A stretch of 32,102 bases of DNA from CAADGY01 sp900696665 (GTDB taxonomy: Bacteria > Acidobacteriota > Terriglobia > Bryobacterales > Bryobacteraceae): NCBI GenBank assembly GCA_035063885.1, contig JAPSFM010000057.1, positions 1 through 32,102 of the forward strand, in the 5' to 3' direction. The notes under the pieces are model-generated. The model did no database searches, was not told the DNA's origin, and saw only the letters and a list, made by a program, of their open reading frames with translations. Shown piece after piece: positions 16,066 to 25,132 of this stretch (positions are counted from its first letter, which is position 1; every line of letters starts with the position of its first letter). The position numbers were made by a program, and so were the translations under genes.

Positions 16066-18246
16066 ATGACTGGGAAATCTACCTTGTCGCTTGAACCGCA
16101 AATGAAGAGATTACTTCCTTTTTTGCTGATGGTGGCTGGCGCAATGCCGGCCTCCGGGCCCGGTGAGGGGCTCGATTTATCCCGAGCCCGATATCGCGGC
16201 TGGGCTGTGTATGGGGGCGGGCCGGAGAGCATCCGCTATTCGACACTCGTCCAGGTGAATCGCAATAATGTTCACCAGCTTCAACGCGCCTGGACATTCG
16301 ACACCGGTGACGCCTTCAAGGGCTCCGAGATGCAATGTAATCCTATTGTCGTTGATGGTGTCCTGTATGCCACCAGTCCCAAGCTTCGCGTATTGGCGCT
16401 CGATGCGTCCAGCGGCAAACTGCTGTGGAGCTTCGATCCCAACGAGGGCCGGAAGGTTACGAACAAGTCGCGCAACCGCGGCGTGACGTATTGGGCCGAT
16501 GGCAACGACCGGCGGATTTTCGTCGTCCACAGGCATTTCCTGTACGCCCTCAACGCCGGGACCGGCAGACTAATCTCCTCGTTCGGAGCAGAGGGCCGGG
16601 TCGATTTGCGGCGCAATCTTGGACGGGAGGCGCCGGGGACAAGCATGTCGGCCAGCACGCCGGGAATCATCTACAAGGACTTGATCATCCTCGGGAGCCT
16701 GCTCAGCGAGGGATTACCAGCCGCGCCAGGTGACATCCGAGCCTTCGACGTGCGAAGCGGCAAGCTGCGCTGGCGCTTTCATACCATTCCCCATCCCGGC
16801 GAATTCGGATACGACACCTGGCCCAAGGAGGCTTGGAAGTATATTGGCGCCGCCAATAGCTGGGCCGGCATGAGCCTGGACGAGAAGCGCGGTCTGGTGT
16901 TCGTGCCGACCGGTTCGGCGGCATTCGACTTCTACGGCTCGAATCGCGTTGGAGACAATCTGTTCGCGAACTCGCTTATTGCTCTTAAGGCCGCCACCGG
17001 CGAGCGTGTGTGGCACTTCCAGATGGTGAAGCACGACGTGTGGGACCGCGACCTGCCTTCGCCTCCCAGTCTGGTGCGGGTCCGGCGCGGTGACCGCTTG
17101 ATCGACGCCGTGGCACAAACCACCAAATCCGGGCACGTGTTCGTGTTCGAACGGGAAACCGGTGAACCGCTGTTTCCCATCGAGTATCGTGAGTTTCCCG
17201 GCTCGGACATCGAGGGTGAGGTTCTGGCGAAAACACAGCCCATTCCGTTGAAACCGCCGGCGTTTGCACGCCAGATCTTCACCAGGGATATGGTGACGCG
17301 GCGGACACCGGAAGCGCGGAAAGCAGTGCTGGAACAGCTTCGAAAGGTGAAGAGCGCGGGCCAGTTCATCCCACCCGGAAAAGAGGGCACGGTGATTTTT
17401 CCGGGCTTCGACGGTGGAGCGGAATGGGGCGGGTCCGCTTTCGATCCCGATACGGGTCTTCTCTATGTGAACTCCAACGAGATGCCGTGGATCTTGAGGC
17501 TGGTGGAACGGCCTCCATCCAAGGGAACCGTCAGCGGACGCAAGCTGTACATGGGCAATTGCGCAAGCTGCCATCGCGCGGATCTTCGCGGTACACCGCC
17601 GGAGTTTCCCAGCCTTGTGAATATCGGTGATAAGTACACCGATTCCGATCTCAGCGCGCTGATCCGCACGGGTATCGGGCGTATGCCCGCGTTTGCACAC
17701 CTGAAAAACGACGGCATACAGGCCATTACCCGCTACCTGGCTCATGGGGAAGACGTGGCCGTCTTGGCGGAAAAGAGCACGGCATCGCCAATCTATTTAA
17801 AGTACACCCACGATGGGTATAACAAGTTTCTGGACCCCGATGGCTACCCGGCTGTCGAGCCTCCGTGGGGCACCCTGAATGCAATCAATCTAAACACCGG
17901 CGAGATCACATGGAAAATCCCGCTTGGAGAATTCCCGGAGCTTGCCGCAAAGGGCCTGCCCAATACCGGAACAGAAAACTATGGGGGTCCGGTCGTAACC
18001 GCGGGAGGGTTGCTCTTCATCGGCGCCACGAACCATGACCGCAAATTTCGTGCATTCGATAAAGCCACAGGCAAGCTGCTTTGGGAAACCACATTGCCCG
18101 CCGGCGGCAATGCAACACCGGCGGTTTACGAAGTGGCGGGAAAGCAATACATCGTGATCGGTGCAGGAGGTGGCAAGTCCGGCGCGCCTTCCGGTGGTAC
18201 CTATGTAGCCTTCGCGCTACCGGACAAGGCATCCCCAGCCAAGTAG
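16066..18246 (+). CDS. secreted PQQ-dependent dehydrogenase with inserted haem-c domain
   Basis: A 726-residue periplasmic quinoprotein. A signal peptide (KRLLPFLLMVAGAMPAS) is followed by an eight-bladed-type propeller with repeated W/LDA.TGKLLW phrases, for example ALDASSGKLLWSFD and FDKATGKLLWETT. WHFQMVKHDVWDRDLPSPP is characteristic of the glucose/alcohol quinoprotein family. A cytochrome c domain interrupts the propeller near the C-terminus: CASCH with Cys499, Cys502 and His503, and Met540 in GRMPAF as probable sixth haem ligand. It would oxidise a sugar or alcohol and pass electrons to its own haem. ATG 16066 has AGAGG 5 bases upstream; ATG 16102 is the alternative. The heparinase-like gene follows after 49 bases. 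Confidence 0.92.
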   Translation: MTGKSTLSLEPQMKRLLPFLLMVAGAMPASGPGEGLDLSRARYRGWAVYGGGPESIRYSTLVQVNRNNVHQLQRAWTFDTGDAFKGSEMQCNPIVVDGVLYATSPKLRVLALDASSGKLLWSFDPNEGRKVTNKSRNRGVTYWADGNDRRIFVVHRHFLYALNAGTGRLISSFGAEGRVDLRRNLGREAPGTSMSASTPGIIYKDLIILGSLLSEGLPAAPGDIRAFDVRSGKLRWRFHTIPHPGEFGYDTWPKEAWKYIGAANSWAGMSLDEKRGLVFVPTGSAAFDFYGSNRVGDNLFANSLIALKAATGERVWHFQMVKHDVWDRDLPSPPSLVRVRRGDRLIDAVAQTTKSGHVFVFERETGEPLFPIEYREFPGSDIEGEVLAKTQPIPLKPPAFARQIFTRDMVTRRTPEARKAVLEQLRKVKSAGQFIPPGKEGTVIFPGFDGGAEWGGSAFDPDTGLLYVNSNEMPWILRLVERPPSKGTVSGRKLYMGNCASCHRADLRGTPPEFPSLVNIGDKYTDSDLSALIRTGIGRMPAFAHLKNDGIQAITRYLAHGEDVAVLAEKSTASPIYLKYTHDGYNKFLDPDGYPAVEPPWGTLNAINLNTGEITWKIPLGEFPELAAKGLPNTGTENYGGPVVTAGGLLFIGATNHDRKFRAFDKATGKLLWETTLPAGGNATPAVYEVAGKQYIVIGAGGGKSGAPSGGTYVAFALPDKASPAK

Positions 18247-18295
18247 GTGGTGTGCTGCAAGCGACTCCGGGTACGGTATAAATGAGGACAAACTT

Positions 18296-20287
18296 ATGCC
18301 AAAGTCGACCCGGAGGCGATTCGTCGCCCAAAGCGGGACCGTGTTGGCGGCTCCCAATGCACTCCTTGCCACACCGGCCGCGGCTGCCGCGCAGGCTCCG
18401 CCGCAGCGCCGCCTGCTTGGTTCGCGCTTCTCCCTCGAAAAAGTTGCTGCCGCATTGCTGCCGCGCAACCAGTGGCGTCCGTTTCCCACCGCATCAGACC
18501 GTACCGGATGGCAGTCGATTCCACCAGACGTCAGGACTGCGCTTCTGGCCGACGGCGAAGAGCATCTTGGAACCGGTTGGCCTGCCCTGCCCGCGACGCT
18601 GTTCCTCGAATTTGCGCGCAACGGCAACCGTTCGAACTACGAGGGTGTCCGGAATCGGCGGCGTGGAAACCTGCGAAAACTGGTGGTCGCGGAATGCGTG
18701 CATGGAGACGGGAGGTTCCTCGACGACATCGTCAATGGTCTCTGGACCACCTGCGAAGAAACCTGGTGGGGCGTGCCGGCGCACATGGGCATGCAGAAGG
18801 CGGGCCGCGGGCTGCCGGACGTGAGCGAACCGGTGGTTGATCTGTTCGCCGCGGAGACTGCCAGCCTGCTCGCCTGGACCGAATACCTGCTGGGTCCGCA
18901 ACTGGAAAAGATCTCATCTCTGTTGCGCGAGCGGATCTACAGCGAAGTCGACCGGCGCATTCTGAAGCCGAATTTCGACCGTATCGATTTCTGGTGGATG
19001 GGTCTCGATCCGAAGCTCTCCCGATCCGTGAACAACTGGAATCCGTGGATCAATTCCAACTGGCTCACGAGTGTGTTGCTACTGGAACGGGATGAAGCAC
19101 GCCGCGGCCGCGCTGTGCATAAGATTCTGCTGAGCCTCGATCGATTTCTCGATTCCTACCACGAAGACGGCGGTTGCGATGAAGGGCCCGGCTACTGGTT
19201 CCGTGCGGGCGCGTCGCTGTTCGATTGTCTGGACCTGTTGGATTCGGCCAGCCGCGGGGCCATCAACGTATACGAACAGCCGCTCATTCGCGAAATCGGC
19301 CGCTACATTTATCGCGCCCATATTTTCGACAACTATTTCCTGAACTTCGCGGACGCTCCCGCAAAGGTCAACATAGCGGGAGACCTGGTATATCGATACG
19401 GGAAGAAAATCGAAGATGAGAAGATGCAGGGACTCGGAGCATTTGGCGCCTCCAGACAGGGCGTGGCTGTTGTCCGCTCCGACAGTATCGGCAGGCAGCT
19501 AGCGGCCATCTTCAACGTGGTGAACCTGCGTTCGGCGGCGCCGCGCCAGCCGCTGGTGCGGGACGTCTGGCTCTCGGGCATTGAGGTGATGACGGCGCGG
19601 GTGAGCGACGGCTCCGAACGCGGGTTGTACCTGGCAGCGAAGGGAGGACACAACGCCGAAAGCCATAATCACAACGATGTCGGCAATTTCGTCATTTATG
19701 CGGATGGGCAGCCGGTGATCATCGACGTGGGCGTAGAAACCTACACGGCAAAAACGTTCAGCGCCAATCGATACGAGATCTGGACCATGCAATCGGCGTA
19801 TCACAACCTGCCGACCATTGCGGAGCTGATGCAATCGCCGGGGCGCAACTTCACCGCGCGCGGCGTTCGCTACCGGGCCGGTAGTGAGTCGGCCGAGTTC
19901 AGCCTCGACATCGCACGCGCCTATCCGGCGGAGGCTGGCGTGGAGACCTGGGTCCGGACGTTGCGTTTGAACCGCGCGCGCGGCGAGGTCGAGATCGAAG
20001 AGCGGTACGCGTTGCGGAAACCCGTGAACGATATCACGCTCACCCTAATGACGCCGTGCACCGTTTCGCAGAGAGCACCGGGCGAGCTGACGTTTACAGG
20101 CCAGGCACTTCGCTCCCCGGTCGCAATCCAGTACGACGCGAGTGTCCTGACGCCGAAAACCGAAGAGATCGCCATCGAAGACGGCCGGCTCCGATCCGCC
20201 TGGGGCGCACGTCTCTTCCGCGTACTGCTGGTGTCCAACAAGCCGCCCAGAAAAGCGGAGTGGCGCCTGCGCGTATCTCAACGATAA
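18296..20287 (+). CDS. heparinase II/III-like polysaccharide lyase, exported
   Basis: A 663-residue protein. The N-terminus (STRRRFVAQSG, then an Ala-rich stretch to about residue 37) is a Tat-type leader. Residues about 60-360 form the alpha/alpha toroid seen in alginate and heparinoid lyases (WWMGLDPKLSRSVNNWNPWI, DGGCDEGPGYWFRAG). The heparinase II/III-like beta-sandwich follows, with HNHND at 457-461 and the GNFVIYADGQPVIIDVG and AYHNLP segments. Such enzymes cleave uronic-acid-containing polysaccharides by beta-elimination; the true substrate is unknown. GAGG lies 8 bases before the ATG. It sits between the PQQ dehydrogenase and the GH42-like gene, which starts 5 bases downstream, pointing to a shared transcript. 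Confidence 0.9.
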   Translation: MPKSTRRRFVAQSGTVLAAPNALLATPAAAAAQAPPQRRLLGSRFSLEKVAAALLPRNQWRPFPTASDRTGWQSIPPDVRTALLADGEEHLGTGWPALPATLFLEFARNGNRSNYEGVRNRRRGNLRKLVVAECVHGDGRFLDDIVNGLWTTCEETWWGVPAHMGMQKAGRGLPDVSEPVVDLFAAETASLLAWTEYLLGPQLEKISSLLRERIYSEVDRRILKPNFDRIDFWWMGLDPKLSRSVNNWNPWINSNWLTSVLLLERDEARRGRAVHKILLSLDRFLDSYHEDGGCDEGPGYWFRAGASLFDCLDLLDSASRGAINVYEQPLIREIGRYIYRAHIFDNYFLNFADAPAKVNIAGDLVYRYGKKIEDEKMQGLGAFGASRQGVAVVRSDSIGRQLAAIFNVVNLRSAAPRQPLVRDVWLSGIEVMTARVSDGSERGLYLAAKGGHNAESHNHNDVGNFVIYADGQPVIIDVGVETYTAKTFSANRYEIWTMQSAYHNLPTIAELMQSPGRNFTARGVRYRAGSESAEFSLDIARAYPAEAGVETWVRTLRLNRARGEVEIEERYALRKPVNDITLTLMTPCTVSQRAPGELTFTGQALRSPVAIQYDASVLTPKTEEIAIEDGRLRSAWGARLFRVLLVSNKPPRKAEWRLRVSQR

Positions 20288-20292
20288 CAACC

Positions 20293-22887
20293 ATGAATAT
20301 TTCAATTTTCACTTCTGTGTGGCGCCTTGCGCTGTCATTGCTATTGTTTATCCCCTTTACCAAAGCGGGAGAGATCATCCTCCCGGCTCCCGCCATGGAG
20401 CGGGACGGCATCGTTTCTGTCGTGTATCGAATGAACTCCCAGGCTACCGGCAAAGGAGAACTGACGATACGCTGGACCGACGTGCACGGGCGCGCGGTGG
20501 AGGACCGAAAGCTGCCCGTGGTGCTGGCCGATGAAATGGAGATCCGGTTCGAGCTCGATATGCGCCGGGCAGCGGCGATGCGAAATGAACTCGAGGTCCG
20601 CTTCGTTTTCGATGGCACGGACAAGAAAGGCCGCCCCGATCACCGCGAAGACATGCAGAAGGTCTCCTTCGTCGCAAAACCGCCGTACCGGCAATGGTGG
20701 GATTACATCATCCTGATGTGGCAGAACTACAGCCGGAAGGATTTCGAGCTTCTGAAAACGATGGGGATCGATTCGGGCCAGTATAACGGAAAAAACGTCA
20801 AACCGCCGGATTTCCTGCTGAGCAATGATCTGCGCTGGTACGCAGAAAATATTGCAACGGACTTTTACTCCGAGTACCATCGCTGGCGGCCGGATCGCAT
20901 TCAGAACTGGTCTTACCTGCAGGCCAAAGAGCTCTACAAAAAAGACCGGACGAGCAAGGAAGCTTTCAAACGGCATCCCAGTCTCTCTGACCCGGTGTGG
21001 GTCAAGCGCATTCATGACCGCCTGGTCGAATCCGCTCGCAACCACTCGCCTTACCGCCCCGTGTTCTACAGCCTAGGCGACGAATCCGGGGTGGCCGATC
21101 TTGCCTCTTACTGGGATTTCGATTTCTCCGATCATTCACTTGCCGAAATGCGCCGCTGGCTCAAGGAGCGCTACGGCACGCTCCCCGCATTGAACAAACA
21201 ATGGGGAACCGATTTTGCGTCGTGGGATCGTGTCGTGCCGGATACCACGGACGAAGCGATGAAACGTACGGATGGCAACTATTCCGCCTGGTCCGATCAC
21301 AAGGAGTGGATGGATGTCTCGTTTTCCCGCGCTCTGAAAATGGGCGCCGATGCGGTGAGGTCCGTCGACCCGGATGCTTATGTCGGCATCGGTGGCGCAC
21401 AGATGCCGGGATGGGGAGGCTACGACTACTCGAAAATTGTACAGGCGGTGAGTGCGCTCGAGCCGTATGACATCGGCAATAACATCGAAATCATACGGTC
21501 ATTGAATCCGGAACTGGCGGTGGTCACCGTCGCTTTCGCGCGTGGTCCGTGGGAAAAGCACCGCGTGTGGTACGAACTGCTGCACGGCAATCGCGGCCTG
21601 TTGATCTGGGACGACAAGAACGAGTTCGTGACCAAGGAAGGAACGCCCGGAGAGCGCGGCCTCGAAGTGAAGCCTTACTACCTTGAACTGAAGCGTGGAA
21701 TCGCCTCGCTGCTGATGAACAGCGAACGCCGGGCAGACCCGATCGCGATTCACTATTCACAGCCCAGCATGCGAACGGAGTGGATGCTGGCACAGCGGCC
21801 CAAAGGCGAGGCATGGGTGAATCGCGGGTCCGCGACCGAGAGGCTGGACAGCGAATTCATGCGCTTGCGCGAAACCTGGTGCAGGCTGATTGAGGATCTC
21901 GCCCTTCAGTACAACTTCGTTTCTTACGCGCAAGTGGAAGAGGGTGAGCTGATACGAAAAGGTTATCGCGTGCTAGTGTTGCCTCGCTCCACATCACTGT
22001 CGGAAAGCGAAGCCCGCGAAATTCGCTCGTTCGTCGAGCAGGGAGGCGTGGTGATCGCCGACGGGGAACCGGGCTCCTACGATGCGCACAGCCGCAAGCT
22101 GGCACAATCGAGCCTGGCGGATCTGCTGCCGCCCAAGGGCGGCGGCATCCATTCGGAGAAAGGTTCCGGCAAAGGCAAGCTGGTTCTCCTCAACCATACT
22201 GCGATTAATTATCATCAGCAGCGCCTGGTGGGCAAGGAGGGCGCCATCCATCAGTGGGCAAACAGGATGATTTCGGACGCAGGAGTCCAGGCTCCATTCA
22301 AAGTAACTGGCGGCTCGGGTCAACCGGTTGTTGGCGTGGAAACGCACCGCTTCGTCAATGGTGGCGTGACGATTGTGGGCGTGCATTCGAACCCACAGCT
22401 TCGCGTCAACGAACTTGGCCCGCCGGAGTTCAAGTCAAACGAGCGTTTTGAGAAACCCCAAAACGTAAAGCTGGCGCTCCCATCCGAAATGCAGGTTTAC
22501 GAGTTGCGCACCGGCAAACATCTCGGGCGGCTGCAAAGCGTCGACATAGCGCTCGATCCTTATGAGCCGGTATTGTACGCCCTGTCCGCGTTGCCCCTGC
22601 CCGAATTGCGGGTCGTGGGGCCGGCAACGGTAAAGCGCGGCGCAAATGCGCGCATCGGCATCAGCGTGGCGAACCCGAGCCTGGCTTCGATGCACGTGAT
22701 GCATGTAGAGGTCGTTAATCCATGGGGTGACGTTGTGCCGCACTATTCGGGGAATCTACTTGCGCCGCATGGCAGCGCCGGCAAACTGATTCCCATCGCC
22801 ACGAACGATCCCGCGGGCAAATGGCAGGTCCGCGTCCGCGATGTCATCAGCGGACAAACCAAAACCGTCGCGTTCGATGTAAAGTAG
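20293..22887 (+). CDS. secreted GH42-like (beta-galactosidase-type) protein
   Basis: An 864-residue protein with a signal peptide (about residues 1-24, ending TKAG). Residues 25-130 form a beta-sandwich-like region. A TIM barrel follows at about 130-500. SLGDESG (Asp263-Glu264) and the following LKERYGTLPALNKQWGT match the GH42 acid/base region, where Asn-Glu is usual. Residues about 560-680 resemble the GH42 trimerisation (glutaminase-like) domain, with GYRVLVLPRSTSLSESEAR and FVEQGGVVIADGE. By eye no Glu occupies the usual nucleophile strand (AVVTVAFARG), so activity is uncertain. The frame is open upstream from 20056, but ATG 20293 gives the signal peptide, 5 bases after the heparinase-like stop. 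Confidence 0.78.
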   Translation: MNISIFTSVWRLALSLLLFIPFTKAGEIILPAPAMERDGIVSVVYRMNSQATGKGELTIRWTDVHGRAVEDRKLPVVLADEMEIRFELDMRRAAAMRNELEVRFVFDGTDKKGRPDHREDMQKVSFVAKPPYRQWWDYIILMWQNYSRKDFELLKTMGIDSGQYNGKNVKPPDFLLSNDLRWYAENIATDFYSEYHRWRPDRIQNWSYLQAKELYKKDRTSKEAFKRHPSLSDPVWVKRIHDRLVESARNHSPYRPVFYSLGDESGVADLASYWDFDFSDHSLAEMRRWLKERYGTLPALNKQWGTDFASWDRVVPDTTDEAMKRTDGNYSAWSDHKEWMDVSFSRALKMGADAVRSVDPDAYVGIGGAQMPGWGGYDYSKIVQAVSALEPYDIGNNIEIIRSLNPELAVVTVAFARGPWEKHRVWYELLHGNRGLLIWDDKNEFVTKEGTPGERGLEVKPYYLELKRGIASLLMNSERRADPIAIHYSQPSMRTEWMLAQRPKGEAWVNRGSATERLDSEFMRLRETWCRLIEDLALQYNFVSYAQVEEGELIRKGYRVLVLPRSTSLSESEAREIRSFVEQGGVVIADGEPGSYDAHSRKLAQSSLADLLPPKGGGIHSEKGSGKGKLVLLNHTAINYHQQRLVGKEGAIHQWANRMISDAGVQAPFKVTGGSGQPVVGVETHRFVNGGVTIVGVHSNPQLRVNELGPPEFKSNERFEKPQNVKLALPSEMQVYELRTGKHLGRLQSVDIALDPYEPVLYALSALPLPELRVVGPATVKRGANARIGISVANPSLASMHVMHVEVVNPWGDVVPHYSGNLLAPHGSAGKLIPIATNDPAGKWQVRVRDVISGQTKTVAFDVK

Positions 22888-22912
22888 GCTGCTTCGGCTT
22901 ACAATCGGCTTC

Positions 22913-23248
22913 ATGCCGATCCAGTTGCACGTGGACCTTCAAGTCGATCTGAGCCGCACAGCGGAGATCGCTGCGGTGTTCCGGGATACGTTCGTCCCTG
23001 CCATTCGGAGACAGCCCGGATTCCTTGGCGTAGAGCTGCTGAAGTTTCGGGAGGCGCGCTCCGGGAGCGAACCCGGCGACTTTACACACCGGCTCCTGAT
23101 CCGCTTCGAAACCGAAGAGCAGAGGCGGCAATGGGTAGCAAGCGAAGATCACCAGCAGGCGTGGCCCGCGATAAAGGCGGTCCTGACCGGCGCGCAATAT
23201 CAAGTGAATCTGTACGACGTCGTGGGCTCACACGGGAATTCTCAGTAG
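22913..23248 (+). CDS. small ABM-domain (antibiotic biosynthesis monooxygenase-like) protein
   Basis: A 111-residue protein with the dimeric alpha/beta-barrel pattern of the ABM superfamily. It has strand one (MPIQLHVDLQVD), a helix carrying FRDTFVPAIRRQPGFLGVELLKF, a strand RLLIRFETEEQ, and a helix RRQWVASEDHQQAWPAI. Family members range from quinol or haem monooxygenases to non-enzymatic binding proteins; no specific substrate can be inferred. It begins 25 bases after the GH42-like gene and may ride on that transcript. No clear ribosome site precedes the ATG. Its end overlaps the end of the convergent fabH gene by 7 bases. Confidence 0.75.
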   Translation: MPIQLHVDLQVDLSRTAEIAAVFRDTFVPAIRRQPGFLGVELLKFREARSGSEPGDFTHRLLIRFETEEQRRQWVASEDHQQAWPAIKAVLTGAQYQVNLYDVVGSHGNSQ

Positions 23249-24234
23249 CTCCAGCGCCAGAGGTTGGCGCCCACTGTGTAACCGGCGCCCACGGCGGCAA
23301 ATAGCACCAGGTCGCCTTTCTTCAGCTTGCCTGCCTGGATTGCGTCCTGCGTAGCCAGCGGCAAGGTTGCCGAGGTTGTGTTCCCATAGCGGTCTATGTT
23401 GATGATCACTTTGTTGCAATCGATTCCGAGGCGCTCGGCACAGGCGATGATAATCCGCCGATTGGCCTGGTGCGGAATCATCAAAGCGATGTCATTCGGT
23501 CCGAGATTATTTTTCTCGAGCAGATCGCGGCAGATCTCGTACATCTTGCGTACCGCGTATTTGAATACCTGCTGGCCTTCCTGATGAACGTAATGCAGCC
23601 TTTTTTCCACGGTTTCCGCCGAAGCCGGCATGCGGCTTCCACCCGCCGGCATATTCAGATACCGTCCGCCGGAGCCATCCACTTCATTCAAAAAGTCGAC
23701 AAAGCCGGCGTCTTCGCCGTCCCCCGCCGCTTCCAGCAACATCGCTCCAGCCCCGTCCCCGAACAGCACGCAGGTAGCCCGATCTTTATAGTCAATAATG
23801 CGGGACATCGTGTCGGCGCCGATCACCAGCACTTTCTTGTGTCCGCCCCCCGCAATCAAGTGGGCGCCCGTCGTCAGTCCGTAAACAAAACTGGAGCACG
23901 CCGCAATCAGGTCGAACCCCCACGCCCCTTTCGCTCCCAGACGGTCCTGCACCAGGCAGGCCGTCGACGGGAACAACATGTCCGGCGTCACTGTACAAAC
24001 CAGGATCGCATTGATTTCGGACGCGTCAATTCCGCGCTGTTTTAAAGCGAGTCTGGCGGCTTCCACGGCCATGTCGGACGTGGCGACATCCGGACTGGCG
24101 ATATGCCGTTCGACGATCCCGGTTCGCTCCAGGATCCACTCGTTCGTGGTTTCAACCATCTTCGTCAGGTCGTGGTTTGTCAGCAGACCCGGCGGGGTAT
24201 AACAGCCGAGGGCGCTGATTTTAGCTCTGGTCAA
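23242..24234 (-). CDS. fabH: beta-ketoacyl-ACP synthase III
   Basis: A 330-residue thiolase-fold condensing enzyme that joins an acyl-CoA primer to malonyl-ACP to start fatty-acid synthesis in the cytoplasm. The catalytic triad is complete: Cys113 in AACSSF, His255 in PHQANRR and Asn285 in RYGNTTSA. The RTGI motif and the C-terminal GAGYTVGANLWRW are typical. TTG 24234 was chosen because GGAGG lies 4 bases upstream and the protein then starts MTRAKISALG, as family members do; the frame is open to 24282. No plsX, acpP or other fab genes adjoin it, so it is detached from the usual fab cluster. It diverges from the SprT-like gene. Confidence 0.96.
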   Translation of the reverse strand: MTRAKISALGCYTPPGLLTNHDLTKMVETTNEWILERTGIVERHIASPDVATSDMAVEAARLALKQRGIDASEINAILVCTVTPDMLFPSTACLVQDRLGAKGAWGFDLIAACSSFVYGLTTGAHLIAGGGHKKVLVIGADTMSRIIDYKDRATCVLFGDGAGAMLLEAAGDGEDAGFVDFLNEVDGSGGRYLNMPAGGSRMPASAETVEKRLHYVHQEGQQVFKYAVRKMYEICRDLLEKNNLGPNDIALMIPHQANRRIIIACAERLGIDCNKVIINIDRYGNTTSATLPLATQDAIQAGKLKKGDLVLFAAVGAGYTVGANLWRWSY

Positions 24235-24238
24235 TAGA

Positions 24239-24243
24239 CCTCC
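24239..24243 (-). promoter_or_regulatory. ribosome-binding site deciding the TTG start of fabH
   Basis: GGAGG on the minus strand lies 4 bases upstream of TTG 24234. It favours that start over an in-frame TTG at 24282. Confidence 0.6.
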
Positions 24244-24304
24244 GTCGCGTTGCCCCGAGGTGTGGGCTGTAGGATTCGACAAAAAGGCTGCAAGCTTTCT
24301 TGAT

Positions 24305-25027
24305 ATGTTAAATCCGATGCAAAAGCAAGTTCACGACGCTGCGTACGAGACGCCGGAGCAGATATTTACCCGTGTTTTCAGAGATCTACACCCCCGGACC
24401 AAACTCGGAGAAGTGAAGATCGAATTCCGGCGGTATGCGAACGCGAACTCGTTTATTGTCATGACGGGCGATCGCCTGGAAATCCGTATCGCCGATATCC
24501 TCGAAGGCGCCCCCATCGCGGTATTGGAAGCACTGGCGCATATCCTCATTTCCAAGCTCTACCGCCGTCCAATCCCCGCCATGTACTCGCATCGCTACCG
24601 GCTACATTTGAACCGGAAGGATGTTCGAAGGGATTTGCATCTTCTGCGTCAGATTCGCGGGAGGAAGTTCCTGTCGAACCCCACAGGGCAGCATTACGAC
24701 CTGGCTGCTATCTTCGAGGACTTGAACCAGCGTTTTTTCCATGGCCTGATGGCACGCCCGTTACTTGGCTGGAGCCGGCGGAAATCACGCACTATGCTGG
24801 GACACTTCGATCCCGCGCATAACGCCATCGTGATCAGCAAGCTGTTGGATTCCCGGTATGTGCCGAAACTGGCGGTGGAATATGTTGTTTTCCACGAGAT
24901 GCTGCATCTGCTTCATCCGGTCCAACATAATGGATCGCGCAGACGGGTGCATACGAGAGAATTCCGGGAGGCGGAGAAGGCTTTCCCGGAATTGAGTAAG
25001 GCAAAGGCGCTGTTAAGGAGCCTATAG
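24305..25027 (+). CDS. SprT-like zinc metalloprotein
   Basis: A protein of about 240 residues of the SprT-like/metallopeptidase type. HEMLH at 197-201 is the zinc motif, inside VEYVVFHEMLHLLHPV. A downstream HTREFREAEKAFPE segment probably supplies the third ligand. The middle part (YDLAAIFEDLNQRFF, ARPLLGWSRRKSRTMLGHFD) is typical of SprT-like domains. No signal peptide or membrane segment is seen, so it is likely cytoplasmic. The start is uncertain: ATG 24305, ATG 24317 and GTG 24260 share the frame and none has a good ribosome site. Substrate unknown. Confidence 0.75.
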   Translation: MLNPMQKQVHDAAYETPEQIFTRVFRDLHPRTKLGEVKIEFRRYANANSFIVMTGDRLEIRIADILEGAPIAVLEALAHILISKLYRRPIPAMYSHRYRLHLNRKDVRRDLHLLRQIRGRKFLSNPTGQHYDLAAIFEDLNQRFFHGLMARPLLGWSRRKSRTMLGHFDPAHNAIVISKLLDSRYVPKLAVEYVVFHEMLHLLHPVQHNGSRRRVHTREFREAEKAFPELSKAKALLRSL

Positions 25028-25132
25028 TACCGAAGCGATCAAGGCGTGGAGAGCGGTCCCGGAAAGAACACCCACCCCAGGGGTGAATTCGACAACTCGG
25101 TGCGGCCTCTTTCTGGCCACAGGTTGGCGCAC

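Noticed and set aside
20056..20292. Upstream extension of the GH42-like frame
   Set aside because: It lies inside the heparinase-like gene in another frame; ATG 20293 gives a signal peptide immediately after that gene.
25028..25132. Small GC-rich inverted repeats between convergent genes as terminators
   Set aside because: The pairs (CACCCC/GGGGTG and GGCC/GGCC) are short and no T-run follows.
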